A stretch of DNA of 64,000 bases from Marsupella aquatica. Lineage: Eukaryota; Marchantiophyta. The position numbers were made by a program, and so were the translations under genes. Shown one piece after another: positions 11,801-22,866 of this stretch. The notes below the pieces were generated by a model. The model searched no databases. It saw only the letters and a program-made list of their open reading frames with translations, and was not told the DNA's origin. The stretch lies in NCBI GenBank assembly GCA_973895155.1, contig OZ316891.1, forward strand, positions 28,334,001-28,398,000, given 5' to 3'. Position 1 is the first letter of the stretch; every line of letters starts with the position of its first letter.

Positions 11801-14800
11801 CATACAATGACAACATACGAAAATGGTCAGGACCGATCTGTTGAGAAGCAAGAATTTCCTTACAAGTTCATGATATTGATTCTTAATTTACACTTTGTTG
11901 GTGGGACTTGTCATGGCTCCAAGTGTATTATCTTTGCAGCAACAAGAGTATCACCTAACGTGTGTCATGTCTGGACCATGCCTGCTGTTGATACATATGG
12001 AGTAGAAGTTGATGTACGTCTGATCATTGGGAGGATGTAATCGGATTTTGGGGAATTTGTTGCAGGGCTTCAAGAACCTCTCAACCAAGACCCACCTGCG
12101 GCCGGGTCAGTTCCGCTGGACGAGGCCTCAACTGATCCAATAATGGAGACAAGTGGTGTGTGCTCAGCTCATCTCCATGCAATGACAAGACAGCGCAGCA
12201 TTGTCTCTGACATTTATCATACTTACGTTCTCGTATTTAGCATTGAACAAATCTTCTCGTGAAGGTGCCTCATTTGCCCACCAAGGTTGAACTGGATTTC
12301 CGGGCTTAAATTTGTTTCAGGACTACCAGACCCTGCCGTTGAAGGATCGGAAGGATTGGACTCTGTACCTGCTAGACCAGGTCCTTCATATGACTACATA
12401 CTGACGTGATTCAAATTGAATGCGCCTTTTGCTCTTCTCATATCTCATATTGCAATCTTATCGATGTGACAGAAATATCTTGTCCTATTGTTCGTTATTA
12501 TCAATGAATGTATCTTCAGTTTCTTGACTTTGAATCATAGTTGCTTTATTGGCTATTCAGCTTGTGATTTATGCGAAAGAGTAGCATACCGTTGTTGGCT
12601 ACCATGATTGCGGCTCTTACGGCTTTGACACATATTTTTGTGTGAGTGCTGTGATATTGAACTTTGCCTCGATTGCAGTAACAAACGGCGGCGGGACGAC
12701 TGAAATCACAGTGTCCGAAAATATCCACGTCGAAGGCATCGTTTCCGGTCAGACAATTACTACTGAAAAACCCAGTGGAAAACCAGCTGACGTTATCAAT
12801 TCTGCAACTATTCATCAGTCCAATTATCACTTCGAGGCTGATATCGAGGATGGGCACTTCACCAGTACTGTTGAGAAGCTAAAACCTGAATCGCCGCCGT
12901 TGAACATCTCCAACGGTGACACAGTCTCATCCACTCCCTCCTATTTGTCTGCCGGGTCTAGTGATGAGCCAGAACGAGCACCTGTAGAATACAGTCCGGT
13001 TATAGAAGGGGATCTCGATGAATTTCAACACTATGCACAAGCAATTGCCAACCACCTAGTCCACAGAGATGTGGCTGCTTCACCTAACGCAGTGTCCCAA
13101 CCAGTAGAGAATACCATAGGAATCGTAGAAGACCAGCCAAAGAATGAGCACCTGTCGTGCAATTGTTTCCCAACGTATTTGCCGATCTTAAGTTGGTGGG
13201 GGCCGTCGATCGACAGTACGGTTGGCGGTGAGTTTGGTGTGCTCTTCTTATCATTATTGCCAGCTTGTCGTTTCTTCGGATTTCGGTTGAGAATAGCGTT
13301 GGTAGACATCCTATTTCATAGCAAACCTGGAAGACCTCATTGCTACCACTAACCTCTAATTAGTCCCTTCATATGATTAATGAATGACATTGGTGGCGTG
13401 ACAGAAGGGCTTGAGGGACATCTGCAAGATGGGGGCAATGGGGTAGATGTGTCTCCCGAAGTCGAACTGCCGAGGGGCCGTCCATCACTGGACGGAACAA
13501 GGGAAAGATGCAATTGCCTACCGTCATTCCCCAAGTTTTCCTTGTACGATGTGCTCAGAGATCATCACGTCCCTGCAGGTATATTACCCTGTTGGATACT
13601 GACCTAGCTGTTTGTAAAGATTCTGTTGTCGCTTTTAATGTACACATAGACCAGTCACGCGATTAGGCTTATTCACTTCTTTCATGTACCTTGGCCATTT
13701 TCTCTCCATCTCTCGCATAGGCTACTTGATCAAATGCCACTGCTGTGGGTACTGTCAATTAGCAATAGTGGGACCTTCTCATGTTAGCTGTCTTTCTGAA
13801 CTATGACCTCTAGAGGATGTCTTCCGCACGCTACATAAGATCTCCTTCTAAATAGTTTTCATCCCTGGTGAGTGGCCAACTTCTGACAAATTTTTATTAA
13901 TTGCAATGAGAGGGTTTTGACTCTGTCTACCATTTCGTCCGCAGGGCCACGGTTGCCAGGGACAGAAGGTGATGACATTACAACCCCACTGCTCGGCGGA
14001 GCTCCACTCAAACCACACACAGTTGTCGAAATTGAGAGTACTGCAACCACTGTTGCAGTAGAGGGTGCCACCACTGCAGAAGCAATTGCTATTGCAAAGG
14101 GTCAAAGATCAAGCGAAGGTGACCTAGCCCCTTCAGAATACTTGAAGAGTATTGTTCATGGAGGTCTTGATGTGACCCTTGTCAGTCTGGGGGTCGTAGC
14201 CTCAGGATCTGGAGGTGACGCCAAGACAAGTGAGTAAACTCTTCATTTCCTACCTTCGTTTAGCAGGATCTTGTCTCTTGCATGTATTAGAAGCATGCAT
14301 CCAATGATCGTCACAATATCCAGCAATCAGTATCAGTCCTGAGCAGGATATCCAATGTAAATTTGAATTGTGCTTAACACAGTTCTAATCCTACCACGAT
14401 GAGGCTGCTCCATATACGAAATGGTGAAGGTTCCCCGTTTTCAGCTTTGCATGAAGGAATTCTTTGATTTCCCAGATGACCTGCCACATTTGCACGGAAT
14501 TTGCCTGTTGTCTCATCTTGTTATTCTGTTCATCTGTGCGCAGTCACAGTGATTGCAATTGGCCTGGCCAATCTGGTGTTTGGACTTCTCACACACTTGA
14601 GCACCGTGAGTAGCAACCTTCATCAATGATTGTTATTGCGGGGGAATCCCTATATCGTTTTACTTTCGTGTCTTTTAAGCATAGTCGCACAGCTTTGGCT
14701 TTGTCACACCTCAACAGAAGTACTTTTCTGAACTACATATTTTAATCTGTTTGGGATGTTCAGATAATGTCCCTATATTACAACAACCGGACACAATTTC

Positions 14801-15120
14801 AGCAAGAGGTTGGACAGGGTGTTACCCAAGGATGTCTTTCCGTAGTCTCCTTTTTATTCTTTGGGGCTCTTTCTCCGATAACATATGGGTTCTCATTCAG
14901 AAGTGCAAAAAGTAGGAACTACAAATTTGCTGCCACTTGTGTGGTTGCATTGGTCTCCATTGTACTGTTGGGGGCCGCGAAGGCCCGTGTAAAGTCCAAG
15001 TCAGCTGCTAGAGTCATATCCACCCTTATTGTCACGGGTTTCCTGGCAGCCGTTGCGGGGTATGAAACAGGAAACCTTGTAGCACAGCTACTGGAACAGA
15101 TTGGATTTTCCAGTGTGTAA
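5809..15120 (+). CDS. MEB-like protein (MEMBRANE PROTEIN OF ER BODY-like), repeat-expanded, VIT-like C-terminus
   Basis: Exons that join with GT-AG sites and matching phase: 5809-6061 (5' end uncertain), 6146-6729, 7007-7156, 7516-9450, 9689-9838, 10264-10422, 10581-about 11825, 12066-12155, 12321-12380, 12679-13227, 13405-13578, 13945-14229, 14544-14605, 14764-15120. This gives over 1,900 residues. In order the protein has a basic coiled region, a Cys/His zinc-binding motif (CGSCGWIYPNPNP, then HKQHC), a long acidic region, the family signature NTHYLICPACGSDVTKRIIL near 9234, about ten Cys-Leu-Pro/Trp motifs, and a membrane domain. That domain starts at SEYLKSIVHGGLDVTLVSLG and has about five hydrophobic segments up to the stop. 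Arabidopsis MEB1/MEB2 are ER-body membrane proteins with VIT-like domains linked to iron and manganese tolerance, and are far shorter. Metal transport in an ER membrane is therefore inferred from family. The first exon, the 84-bp intron at 6062-6145 (it removes an in-frame stop) and the donor at 11826 are the least certain parts. Confidence 0.8.
10915..11800 (+). repeat. Intragenic coding repeats (~57-64 residues) with a C-x-C-L-P...F-x-W core
   Basis: Within one large exon of the MEB-like gene, cores begin near 10915 (CECLPFFSF), 11219 (CNCLPELLSAFSWG), 11411 (NCLTELPSFTWG), 11588 (CNCLPELSTFSW) and 11759 (CACLPLLFPAFRWG). The last four are spaced 192, 177 and 171 bp apart. Two are followed by an almost identical IPVYTHPP segment, so recent duplication is likely. 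The same core reappears on separate exons at about 9798 (RCLPTLFRWD), 13158 (CNCFPTYLPILSWW) and 13509 (CNCLPSFPKFSL). A shorter relative, SCFSYLQR, is in two consecutive exons (10264-10422 and 10581 onward). Confidence 0.85.
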
Positions 15121-18100
15121 TACCCCGAGTAGACAGAACGGCGATTGGACTTGGAATATCAAAGTGATGAGGAGGTTGTTGGCCGAATGGTGCTTCTCAG
15201 ATTGGATTTCCCTCGCAGCCGTTAGCGCTAGCTGCCTACTTCAGTATAGAATCATCTCCGTGATGATTGTAGACTGGGTTGGGGCAGTTGCCTGGCTACG
15301 AGGTATGCACTTGGACAGACTGGAGTATCCTGAGATTTTGGACGGGTGATTAGCCAACTAACCGAGAGCGGGAAAATTCCCTTATGCTTACATGTATATT
15401 CTATGCCTGAGTGAGATTATTGTCTCATTTATAGTTATGAGCTCGTTTAGTGAGTATTCATACGTTGGTCTTGTGTTGGACTCAAGTGTCAACATTTCAT
15501 TGATTACGAGTTTGAGTTTGGCTTCGATCTGTCGTATTTATTGGCGATTGCCTGAAAAGCATTTTTAACAGTTCTTGTTCTTGAAAGCCAGTGAAGAATC
15601 TGGGTGCTTGTGAAGAATTTAATACGGTTCCCAGAGTTCTCTTGGGTAGGTGTCTGTTTTCGTACCCAGAAATGTTCTTCAACATTTTGGGGAGCAACAT
15701 CTGAATGAATTTTGTTGACAAAATGTGCTTCCGTGCATCGTCTGCCGATTCTCTATTGCAGTTGTGTACTACACTCCGAGCTCCTACCAACGCTGATTAT
15801 AGCAGGCTCACCTTGGAACACCGCTGTAGCAAACTAAAATGACTACTATTCGATTTGAATATGCTGAACTAAAGTATTAGTATTAGTACTCCCCTCGCTT
15901 TGCCACTCAAACCAGCATCATTTAATTGCCCCTGTTGAAGTTATAGTTATTCAAGGGGTGAATAAGGTCACTAGTATTGTGTGTATGGAATGCTGTTAGG
16001 GGTATCCGTTTATTCTTTAACAGAGCTGGCTCTTACTATATAGTCACCTTTTTGTCTGAATATCTCAAAGTGCCATGGTTTTTAGTTTTGTTACTACGCT
16101 GCTTCTTTTTTCCAGCCCCCAGTTTAGTTAACCACCCAGTTAACAGCAGGCCACTTAATGGTGGAGACTGGAGTCTCAAATGTTGTACTCCCTCACAGAG
16201 CTCCACGGAGGGAGCCAAGCAAGGGAGGCAGCGGCTGCGTAAGGGGTAGGGGCTGCCTTGGTGAGGGGCAACGCAGGTTGGAATTGAGGGTGATTTGTTC
16301 CACCAGATTTGCATCCATGTCACATCCTCCCCATTGGATGAACTGCTGTTAACCCAGGCTGCTTAACTAAACCGGAGGCTGACAAGAGGTGACATCGTAT
16401 TAAATAAACTAAAAACCTTGGCCAGTTGTGATATGTAGGCAAAACAGGTGGCAATCTACAGTTGTTGAAGCCAGGTTCATAAAGTGCTCTCCTACCTAAC
16501 TTAGCTCTACCCTAAGCCAAAGAAAGCCGTCGGTGGTCTCAAGTAATCCTGACCTAGGAGGGCAAGATTTTGCAATGTTTTGGCTAAAGTGTGTGAATAA
16601 AGCTCAATGCTAGAATAGAATTCAGTTGACACATATGTCTAAGTCATCCAACAGCAAGTTATTCCATAATTTTTATTTATGGAGTTTTTCTTGGAGTTTG
16701 TGCAATTTCTTCTTTATAGAGCTAATATTTCAATTGCAAGTTATATCCTTATAGAAAGTATACAAACCATTTACAAAAAGAAAAGGACCAAACAGAGTAC
16801 AAAAGAACAAACAAGGGAAGTCCAAAGCCGACAAAAACTAAACTCAAAAGAAGTGAGCAAAGGGAAACCTCTAAAACCAAGAAAGAGGAAACAAAACTAA
16901 TGTCTCATTAAACCTAGCAAATGTGGCAAAAGCTAACCATATCATGTTTCGAAAGTAAATTGGCAAGTGGCATGGGAATGTCCTCGATGGGGGCGAACCC
17001 TGCAGAGGCACACTAGCACCCACTGTGAGAGATTAACAATAGATGTCCCGAGCTTGAGTACGCTGTAATGACAAAAGTGCATGGTCAAAAGAGATAGTGG
17101 GGGTCTGGTGGGACCCATCCAACCATGAATATCACGAGTAGCCTACACAAGAAGCCCATTGAACTTATGATGAAGACACCCAAAGATCTCAAGAGCAAGG
17201 GGAGGAAGTTATTAGATGATTGAAGCTCACATGCACCATATTTGGCCCTTTTGTTGTGAGTGCCGCTGTCCCAATGGTGTCTTAGCACAAAGCGTTTGCC
17301 ACCACTACATCTGCCAAAGTATGTTGACGATCATAGACCATGGTAAGATCAACCTGTAACCGCTGCAATAAAGGACTAGGCAACTTGAGTACCACCTCTT
17401 GTTGCACACATCGACCAAAGATCCCAAGAGAACCTGAGCAGTTGCATTCTTCACAACGTCATGAACAACAATGGTTGCACCATGCAAATTGCACCAAAGA
17501 AGATGGAAGCATGTGGCATCTCAAGGCTTCCCACATGTGCAGGAAATAGGTGGGGCAACCCCATAAGAAGACGCATGGCTGTCAAGAACTCCTCTGGCAA
17601 CATCCGCAGATGAGAAATGGCTGGATTGGCCTGAAGCACCCTCCTGCGCACTAGCAGTTAAAGTTGTCATTGAAGTTAAAATAATTAACGATTAAGATCA
17701 AATCATAATGTCAAACAGTTGAGGAATATTATGTGGTTAACAGTATCTTAGTGTTATGAGTTGATCATAAATCATTCAGTATCACAAAGGTGTGCATATT
17801 CACTGGTTGTGGAGAGCTCAAACTCTCAACAGTAAGCTGTCATTGTACCTTTAATTGAGGGGAATTTCCAGGCTCTTCTTGTGTCAATTTGTGTTCAAAC
17901 TAACAATAAGATGGATTTGAAAGGAAAAGATTTTGAAAAACATTTGAATGGATAAGTTGAAACCACAATAAAAAATCTAAACACTATAGTATACAATCCT
18001 GCCTTTTTTCCTTATTATCTGCCAATGAAATGCACTTTTGGAGGAAATTCATTATGACCATTGGATTTAAACCTTAAATCTTCTTAGCCATCTGGCCAAA

Positions 18101-18136
18101 AGCATAATAAAGAGCAAATTCTAGCTGGGGGCATAG
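15121..18136. other. Gene-poor region downstream of the MEB-like gene
   Basis: No conserved coding exon is recognised. 15121-15900 probably contains the 3' UTR and terminator of the MEB-like gene. The DNA becomes AT-rich from about 16600. Short frames here, including a Lys-rich one at 16679-16900 and a minus-strand one at 17451-17651, have no family signature. The latter has balanced composition and could be a scrap of an old mobile element. Confidence 0.4.
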
Positions 18137-18468
18137 TGTTAAGGATTGCTCTTAGTCTTGTGACTCAAAAGTTACGGCACTTAGGCTAACCACAGTTAGG
18201 GTCTTAGTTGAGGTTAGGTTAGTCTTGTGTGACCTTGTATATACCAGGGCTAGTGTAAGCCACTGGGGTGTGGTGCTTACTCATTGTAACGGAGCAACTT
18301 GAGGAAGAGGGAAAGCATGTGTGTTTGTCTACTCTTGGAGTAAGGCTTGAGTGTTTGTGTGGACGTAGTCTTGGAGAAGAGGTGAACCACGTAGAGATTG
18401 TGTCGACTACGTGTGAATGCAATGAGTTATTGTTGTATGGTGGTTGCGAAAGACGTCAAGGTTCAACA
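18137..18468 (+). mobile_element. Solo LTR, Copia family related to the 2990-3445 LTR
   Basis: The 332-bp segment begins TGTTAAGG and ends TTCAACA, and is flanked by a perfect 5-bp direct repeat CATAG (18132-18136 and 18469-18473). Its internal text resembles the other Copia LTRs: GTGTGTTTG, GTGGACGTAG, GAGGTGAACCACGTA and TTGTGTCGACTA occur in the same order near the 3' end. The TATATACCAGGG stretch near 18236 is a plausible core promoter. With no internal region between the target repeats, this is a solo LTR left by LTR-LTR recombination. It is diverged enough from 2990-3445 to be another subfamily. Confidence 0.9.
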
Positions 18469-18473
18469 CATAG

Positions 18474-19268
18474 ATGCGCCTCAACCCACACCTAGACCTA
18501 TGCACATCCATAAAAAGATTCCAATCTCAAGGTCATTTGAAGTTGACTGAGTTGAGATGTGGCTATTATGGGTAGGTGGGTGTGAAATGAAAATCTAGGC
18601 AGGCCCACATTACATTTAAAAACATTTGGACACATGAATGATGCCCTATTCACTTAAAAGAAAATGATAGAAAGAGAGAACATGCACACATTCCAGTTTT
18701 GAGTTGAAAGAAATTATTTATAAAAGAAATGAAAAATATTTTAAAATCTATTGTGAGGAGAACAAAATTCTTAGTGTTCTATTCTTTCTCTATAAGGAAT
18801 TTTCTCAAATGGCATTGACCCTAAATACTAAACTCTTTTTTTTGCAACAACGTCATTGATCAATGACACAAGGGCGGGCTGCAGGCATAAAATGGCCACA
18901 ACAATAAATTCTTTGCAAAGATTAAATGACAGTGTGGAATGGCTCAGTGGAGGCTTGAGTGGGAAATGCGTCAGTTTTTTGCTTTCAAGGAGTAGTAATT
19001 ACATAGTTTTAGTGATTGGCGGAGTTGTTAGGTTTAGGGTAACTTAATAACTAAGGAAGTAGAGTAGGGAAATAAATTGAGGGAGAGGACATATTTCTCG
19101 AGATGTTTCTCTAAGAAGTATCAAGAGTTGAGTAAGTTATTTGGTAAGGGCGAAAAAAAGTTATGGTAGTTGGCAAGTCGAGCCGAAGGCATGACCGATA
19201 CTTTTGAGTGACAAGTTTTGCTAAGACTCACCCTATAGGTGCTAGGTAGTCCCTAGACCACACATAAA
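18474..19268. other. AT-rich intergenic stretch, nothing recognised
   Basis: There is no coding exon, RNA gene or mobile-element end that I can support. Poly-A and poly-T runs are common. Confidence 0.4.
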
Positions 19269-19563
19269 AGTCCTTGGTGGGCTACCTTGATCCTTGGTCC
19301 TCCACTTTGGTCCTTGGTACTTGGTGGTCTACTTTGGTCCTTGGTCCTTGGTGGGCTACCTTGATCCTTGGTCCTCCACTTTGGTCCTTGGTCCTTGGTG
19401 GGCTACTTTGGTCCTTGGTCCTTGGTGGGCTACCTTGGTCCTTGGTCCTCCACTTTGGTCCTTGGTCCTTGGTGGGCTACTTTGGTCCTTGGTCCTTGGT
19501 GGACTACCTTGGTCCTTGGTCCTCTACTTTGGTCCTTGGTCCTTGGTGGGCTACCTTGGTGTG
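19269..19563. repeat. Minisatellite of TCCTTGGT-based units
   Basis: About 295 bp are built from shuffled short phrases: GGTCCTTGGTCCTTGGTGGGCTAC, TTGGTCCTTGGTCCTCCACT and variants with TCTACT. Phrases of about 26 and 38 bp alternate, giving a higher-order repeat. All three forward frames are open over part of it, which is a property of the repeat and not a gene. Confidence 0.9.
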
Positions 19564-19890
19564 GTGTGGAAGGAGAATAGTATATAAGGAGGAAGTTTTC
19601 ATTTGTTAGGGACCGGGAGTCTCATCTCTTAAGTGGAATCTCTACCTTGCCAAGGTAGGGCTAAGCTTGAGAAGGAAGAGGTGGTACATGCTTAGTGTGG
19701 AGAATGTGTAGTGAACTTTTGTTATAAAGGTGATACAATAAAAGGAGACTTGTCCATCTTCATTGTGACCATTAAGTGTGAGTGTATTTGAAGTGTATGG
19801 GAGCAAGAGAAGAGTCCATGCTATGGTGTAATCTTGGTCTAAGCTCAAAGGGGATGTGCTAGTACAAAACCAAGGCCAAGGAGGCAAGGT

Positions 19891-20173
19891 TGTGAAAGGG
19901 CCCAAACCCGGTAGTAACTTAGTGATGATTTATAATTGCGTATATGAGTAGAAAGCAAGTAGGTGTACCAAAAGTGTTTGGTTTTCAAAATTTTTAATTT
20001 TTGTTAGTTCTAAAAAATTGATGCGACAATCGGAGGCCGGAGTAGAGAGGGGTGTCGGGCGGTGATGGATGATAAGGGAACCATTGAGGGGGTAAAAGGA
20101 GGCCACAAGGCAGCTCAAGGACTTGGAGCCAAGGTGTGGGCATCTTGGAGGGGTGGGGGCTGGTTGGAGGCTC
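19891..20173 (+). repeat. Truncated 5' LTR of the Ty3-type element
   Basis: This 283-bp segment matches 24870-25152 with only scattered single-base differences. Homology stops abruptly at GGTTGGAGGCTC. Here it passes straight into gag-like coding sequence, while the 3' copy continues as LTR for another ~2.2 kb. No primer-binding site is seen at the junction, so a deletion appears to have removed the rest of the LTR and the leader. Confidence 0.85.
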
Positions 20174-21315
20174 AATGGGATGCCGAGAGGAAAGAGGGGA
20201 GGAAGAGCAAGCCCCCAACACTCACGTACGCCTGATCTAGACTGGGTGCCCTCTTGGATTGGTGCCGAAGAACGATTACGGATTGCAGAAGAGAGGAGGT
20301 TGCAACAAGAAGTGGGAGAACAACCACGAGACCAAGAAGAAGCCCAACGTACCCAAGTTGTACGGTTTGTTGATGAGCCAATTGAAGATCAAGGAGCAGA
20401 AGGAGGGGAGCTCTCTGGGGTGTTGCAACGTGAGCTTCTACGGAGTCCGAGTCCGAAGCACATTGCAATACTACCAGTGGCACGGAGGACCGCACTACCC
20501 CAAGTAGCACACATGGCTGCTGCTCAACGTACCCGTGTTCAGTACGTACCCTTCAAGGGGAGACCAAAAGATGATCCAGACGAATGGATTGAGGATTTTG
20601 AAGGGATCGCTGAAGCTAACGGGGAGTCTGCACACAAGCTCACTATCATTCCCGAAGAAAGAATTTGAAGCCTATGGATAGTTCCTCTAGTGAGGAGTCA
20701 AGTGAATCTGAGTCGGATGGTAGTGATGAATCTGAGGACTCTGAGAGCACTATGGAGTCAGACACTACGAAGTCAGAAGCTGAGAAGCGAAAGAAGAGGA
20801 AGAAGAAGTTGTCCAAGAAGGCCAAGAAGTTGTCTCATCGAGAAGTGGTGCTACCCATGGTGGCCGTTACACCATTGTCTACGGCAAGACGTCTCAAGGA
20901 GCAAGAGGCCAGGTATGATGAGTTGACAGAGCAAATGAAAGCGTTGAGGGTGCACTTTGCAGGTCTCAAGCCAAAGAGGAGAAAGGTTCCAGTGGAAAGA
21001 GCCAACGTGTGGTGCACCAACTGCATGAAGTTTGGTCATGCCCCGAAGGAGTGTCCAGCGGGAGAACCAGCCAAGGTATTCCAAGTACGGGAGGAGGACG
21101 TTGAAAGAGCCAGCTACTCAACCTCTTCCTATGCCAACGGAGGGGCCAGTCGAGTACTTCATGGAGGAGCCACCGGAGGCCAATGTGTATAGTGTGCAAC
21201 CGCTCAACCCGGGACCAAGGAGCATTCATGGGATCTCAACTAACGCTGGAGCACCCCCATATGCCAACTATTCCAACGCTACTCCCAGTAATAGACCACC
21301 GTATCCTAGAGTAAG
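20123..21315 (+). pseudogene. gag-like region of the Ty3-type element, first part
   Basis: Three frames together make a damaged gag. The first (20123-20668) is charged and ends at a stop after DDPDEWIEDFEGIAEANGES, which looks like the beginning of a capsid-type domain. The second (20665-21192) has an acidic Ser/Glu tract, a Lys/Arg tract and a CCHC zinc knuckle, CTNCMKFGHAPKEC. The third (21032 onward) carries a Pro-rich linker that leads to the insertion point at 21316. The frame changes around 20665 and 21100-21120 indicate small or larger deletions, and the capsid core appears to be missing. Zinc knuckles bind RNA during packaging in this element class. Confidence 0.75.
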
Positions 21316-21321
21316 AAAGAT

Positions 21322-22009
21322 CCTCGGGGGGGTCACTATATGGAGGGTCATGTTGGGTATTTACTCTTACGTCTAGGTTAATTAGGTATGACGTGGTTGG
21401 TACAACAACGTGGGTTGGTACAACTATGTGGTTAGGTACAACTAAGTTGCACACTATATCATAAGAGGCATGTGTGCTTGGAGAGGTAGAACCAAGGCTC
21501 ATTGTTATGGAGCCACTTGAGAGATAGGGAGAGCTTACACTGTGGAGACTCGGTATAGCCGACGGGCTTAGAGTTCAGTAAAGCTCTCTTGTGTGTTCCC
21601 GTGGACGTAGCCTCAAGGAGGTGAACCACGTATCTCTTGTGTCGACTATTGTGCGTTGGATGGTTCATGGGCTTGCCATTGCGATCGTCGTCTATGCTCA
21701 ACAGGTCATACATCACGTGCGACGTTTTAGGGTTTGACCCCCCTAACTTTAAAGTGAAAAATATTTTTTTGCAAAGCCCTTTCTTTCTTAAAATTTTGTC
21801 ATTTTTTATTAAAAAACCCCTAAAAACTTTATAGAAAGTATTTTTTGCAATTAAATAGGCCTATGTGTTCTTTAAAGTCGACCAATCAATAAAACATGCC
21901 CTATGTGTTCTTCCACCAAACTTTGGAAGTCTTCCGCCACAACCATTTAAATGGGCCTATACTTCGTCGCACGTGATGTGTCACTTCCGTGGAAGTGACC
22001 CCCCCGAGG
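21322..22009. mobile_element. MITE-like TIR element inserted in gag, itself split by a solo LTR
   Basis: Without the LTR the element is about 330 bp. Its terminal arms of about 45 bp are inverted copies: the outer 15 bp (CCTCGGGGGGGTCAC against its reverse complement, 21995-22009) and an inner 15 bp (21710-21724 against 21965-21979) match perfectly, with a diverged stretch between. The direct repeat AAAGAT flanks it (21316-21321 and 22010-22015); shared bases at the edges allow a slightly longer duplication. The inside is AT-rich with no coding capacity. Precise excision would bring the gag frame before and after back into register, which supports the boundaries. Family cannot be set from the ends alone. 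Confidence 0.8.
21351..21703 (+). mobile_element. Solo Copia LTR inside the TIR element
   Basis: The 353-bp LTR begins TGTTGGGTATTTACTCTTACGTCTAGG and ends CTCAACA. It is flanked by the perfect 5-bp duplication GGTCA (21346-21350 and 21704-21708). It is nearly identical to the 3' LTR at 2990-3445 except for contraction of the internal 36-bp repeats. The close match shows the family has moved recently. Confidence 0.95.
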
Positions 22010-22013
22010 AAAG

Positions 22014-22843
22014 ATCCCTATTTGTTACAATTGTAGAGTGGCTGGCCACTACGCTAACGTGTGCCCGGAGCCCACACATCAAGGGAACGGAGATTTTTCC
22101 CGGTTGTGTCAATTGTGCAAGGGGGAGGGTCATCTTGCACCATACTGTCCAACCTTGGAAGCAATCAAGGCTCAACAAGCCGGAGCACCAGAGAAGAAGG
22201 GGCCACCACCCCCACTCAAAGCTAACGTCAACTTTCTCGCCACGGAAGCGGTTGACCCGCTTGAGTTCACCCCTGCTAAGGAGTTGGTCACCAAACAGAA
22301 AGAGCCCGTAGTGGACGTTCGGTCACCATCAAGGAGGAGTTAGTACCATCAATCGTTGTAGTATCTCCAGTTGGAGAGGTACCTTTGGTTGTTGTTGCAG
22401 CATCCACAGAAGTTGAAGTTCCTAAGCCCACGCCTCCACGTCTTGAGTGGACTCACGCTGAAAATTTTCCGGAGGTGGACAGTGATGATGAGAGGAGACA
22501 CTACTCTTGTTACCGGGTCTCCACTCGGTCTGAGAAAAAGAAGGACAAGTTTGAACTCAAGCAGAAGTACAAGGAGGTGCATCAAGCTTCCACATCGGGC
22601 ACCTCACACGAACCGGAGGTGCCACCCATGGAAGATAGCGACTTTGACCGGGATAACCCCAAGTTGTTTTACCCCAAGGTGGGGGAGGAAGTATGTAAGC
22701 AGCTAGAGGACCTAGAAGCACAAGAAATGCAAGCGGCCATCAACAAAGACCTGGAGGAGGAAAAGGCTAGAAGAAAGCGAAGGAGAAGGTTATTCGGTGG
22801 AAACCAGGAGAGGAGATCATCCCACCCATACCTCCTGCAATAG
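22014..22843 (+). pseudogene. gag-like region, second part, with two further zinc knuckles
   Basis: Directly after the TIR element the frame reads CYNCRVAGHYANVC and then CQLCKGEGHLAPYC, two CCHC knuckles about 20 residues apart. The frame ends at 22341-22343. An overlapping frame (22385-22843) continues with charged sequence ending in a Lys/Arg-rich segment, so another frameshift lies near 22340. With the knuckle at about 21010 the original protein had three, more than most plant Ty3-type gags. Confidence 0.75.
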
Positions 22844-22866
22844 CATACAACATTGGCCAAGACATT

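Noticed and set aside
16679-16900. Lys-rich small protein
   Set aside because: Composition follows the local A-rich DNA; there is no conserved feature.
19269-19563. Possible CRISPR array
   Set aside because: Repeats lack unique spacers of constant length, and the genome is a plant's.
19274-19609. Three overlapping frames rich in LGPWW and similar
   Set aside because: All are translations of one minisatellite in different frames.
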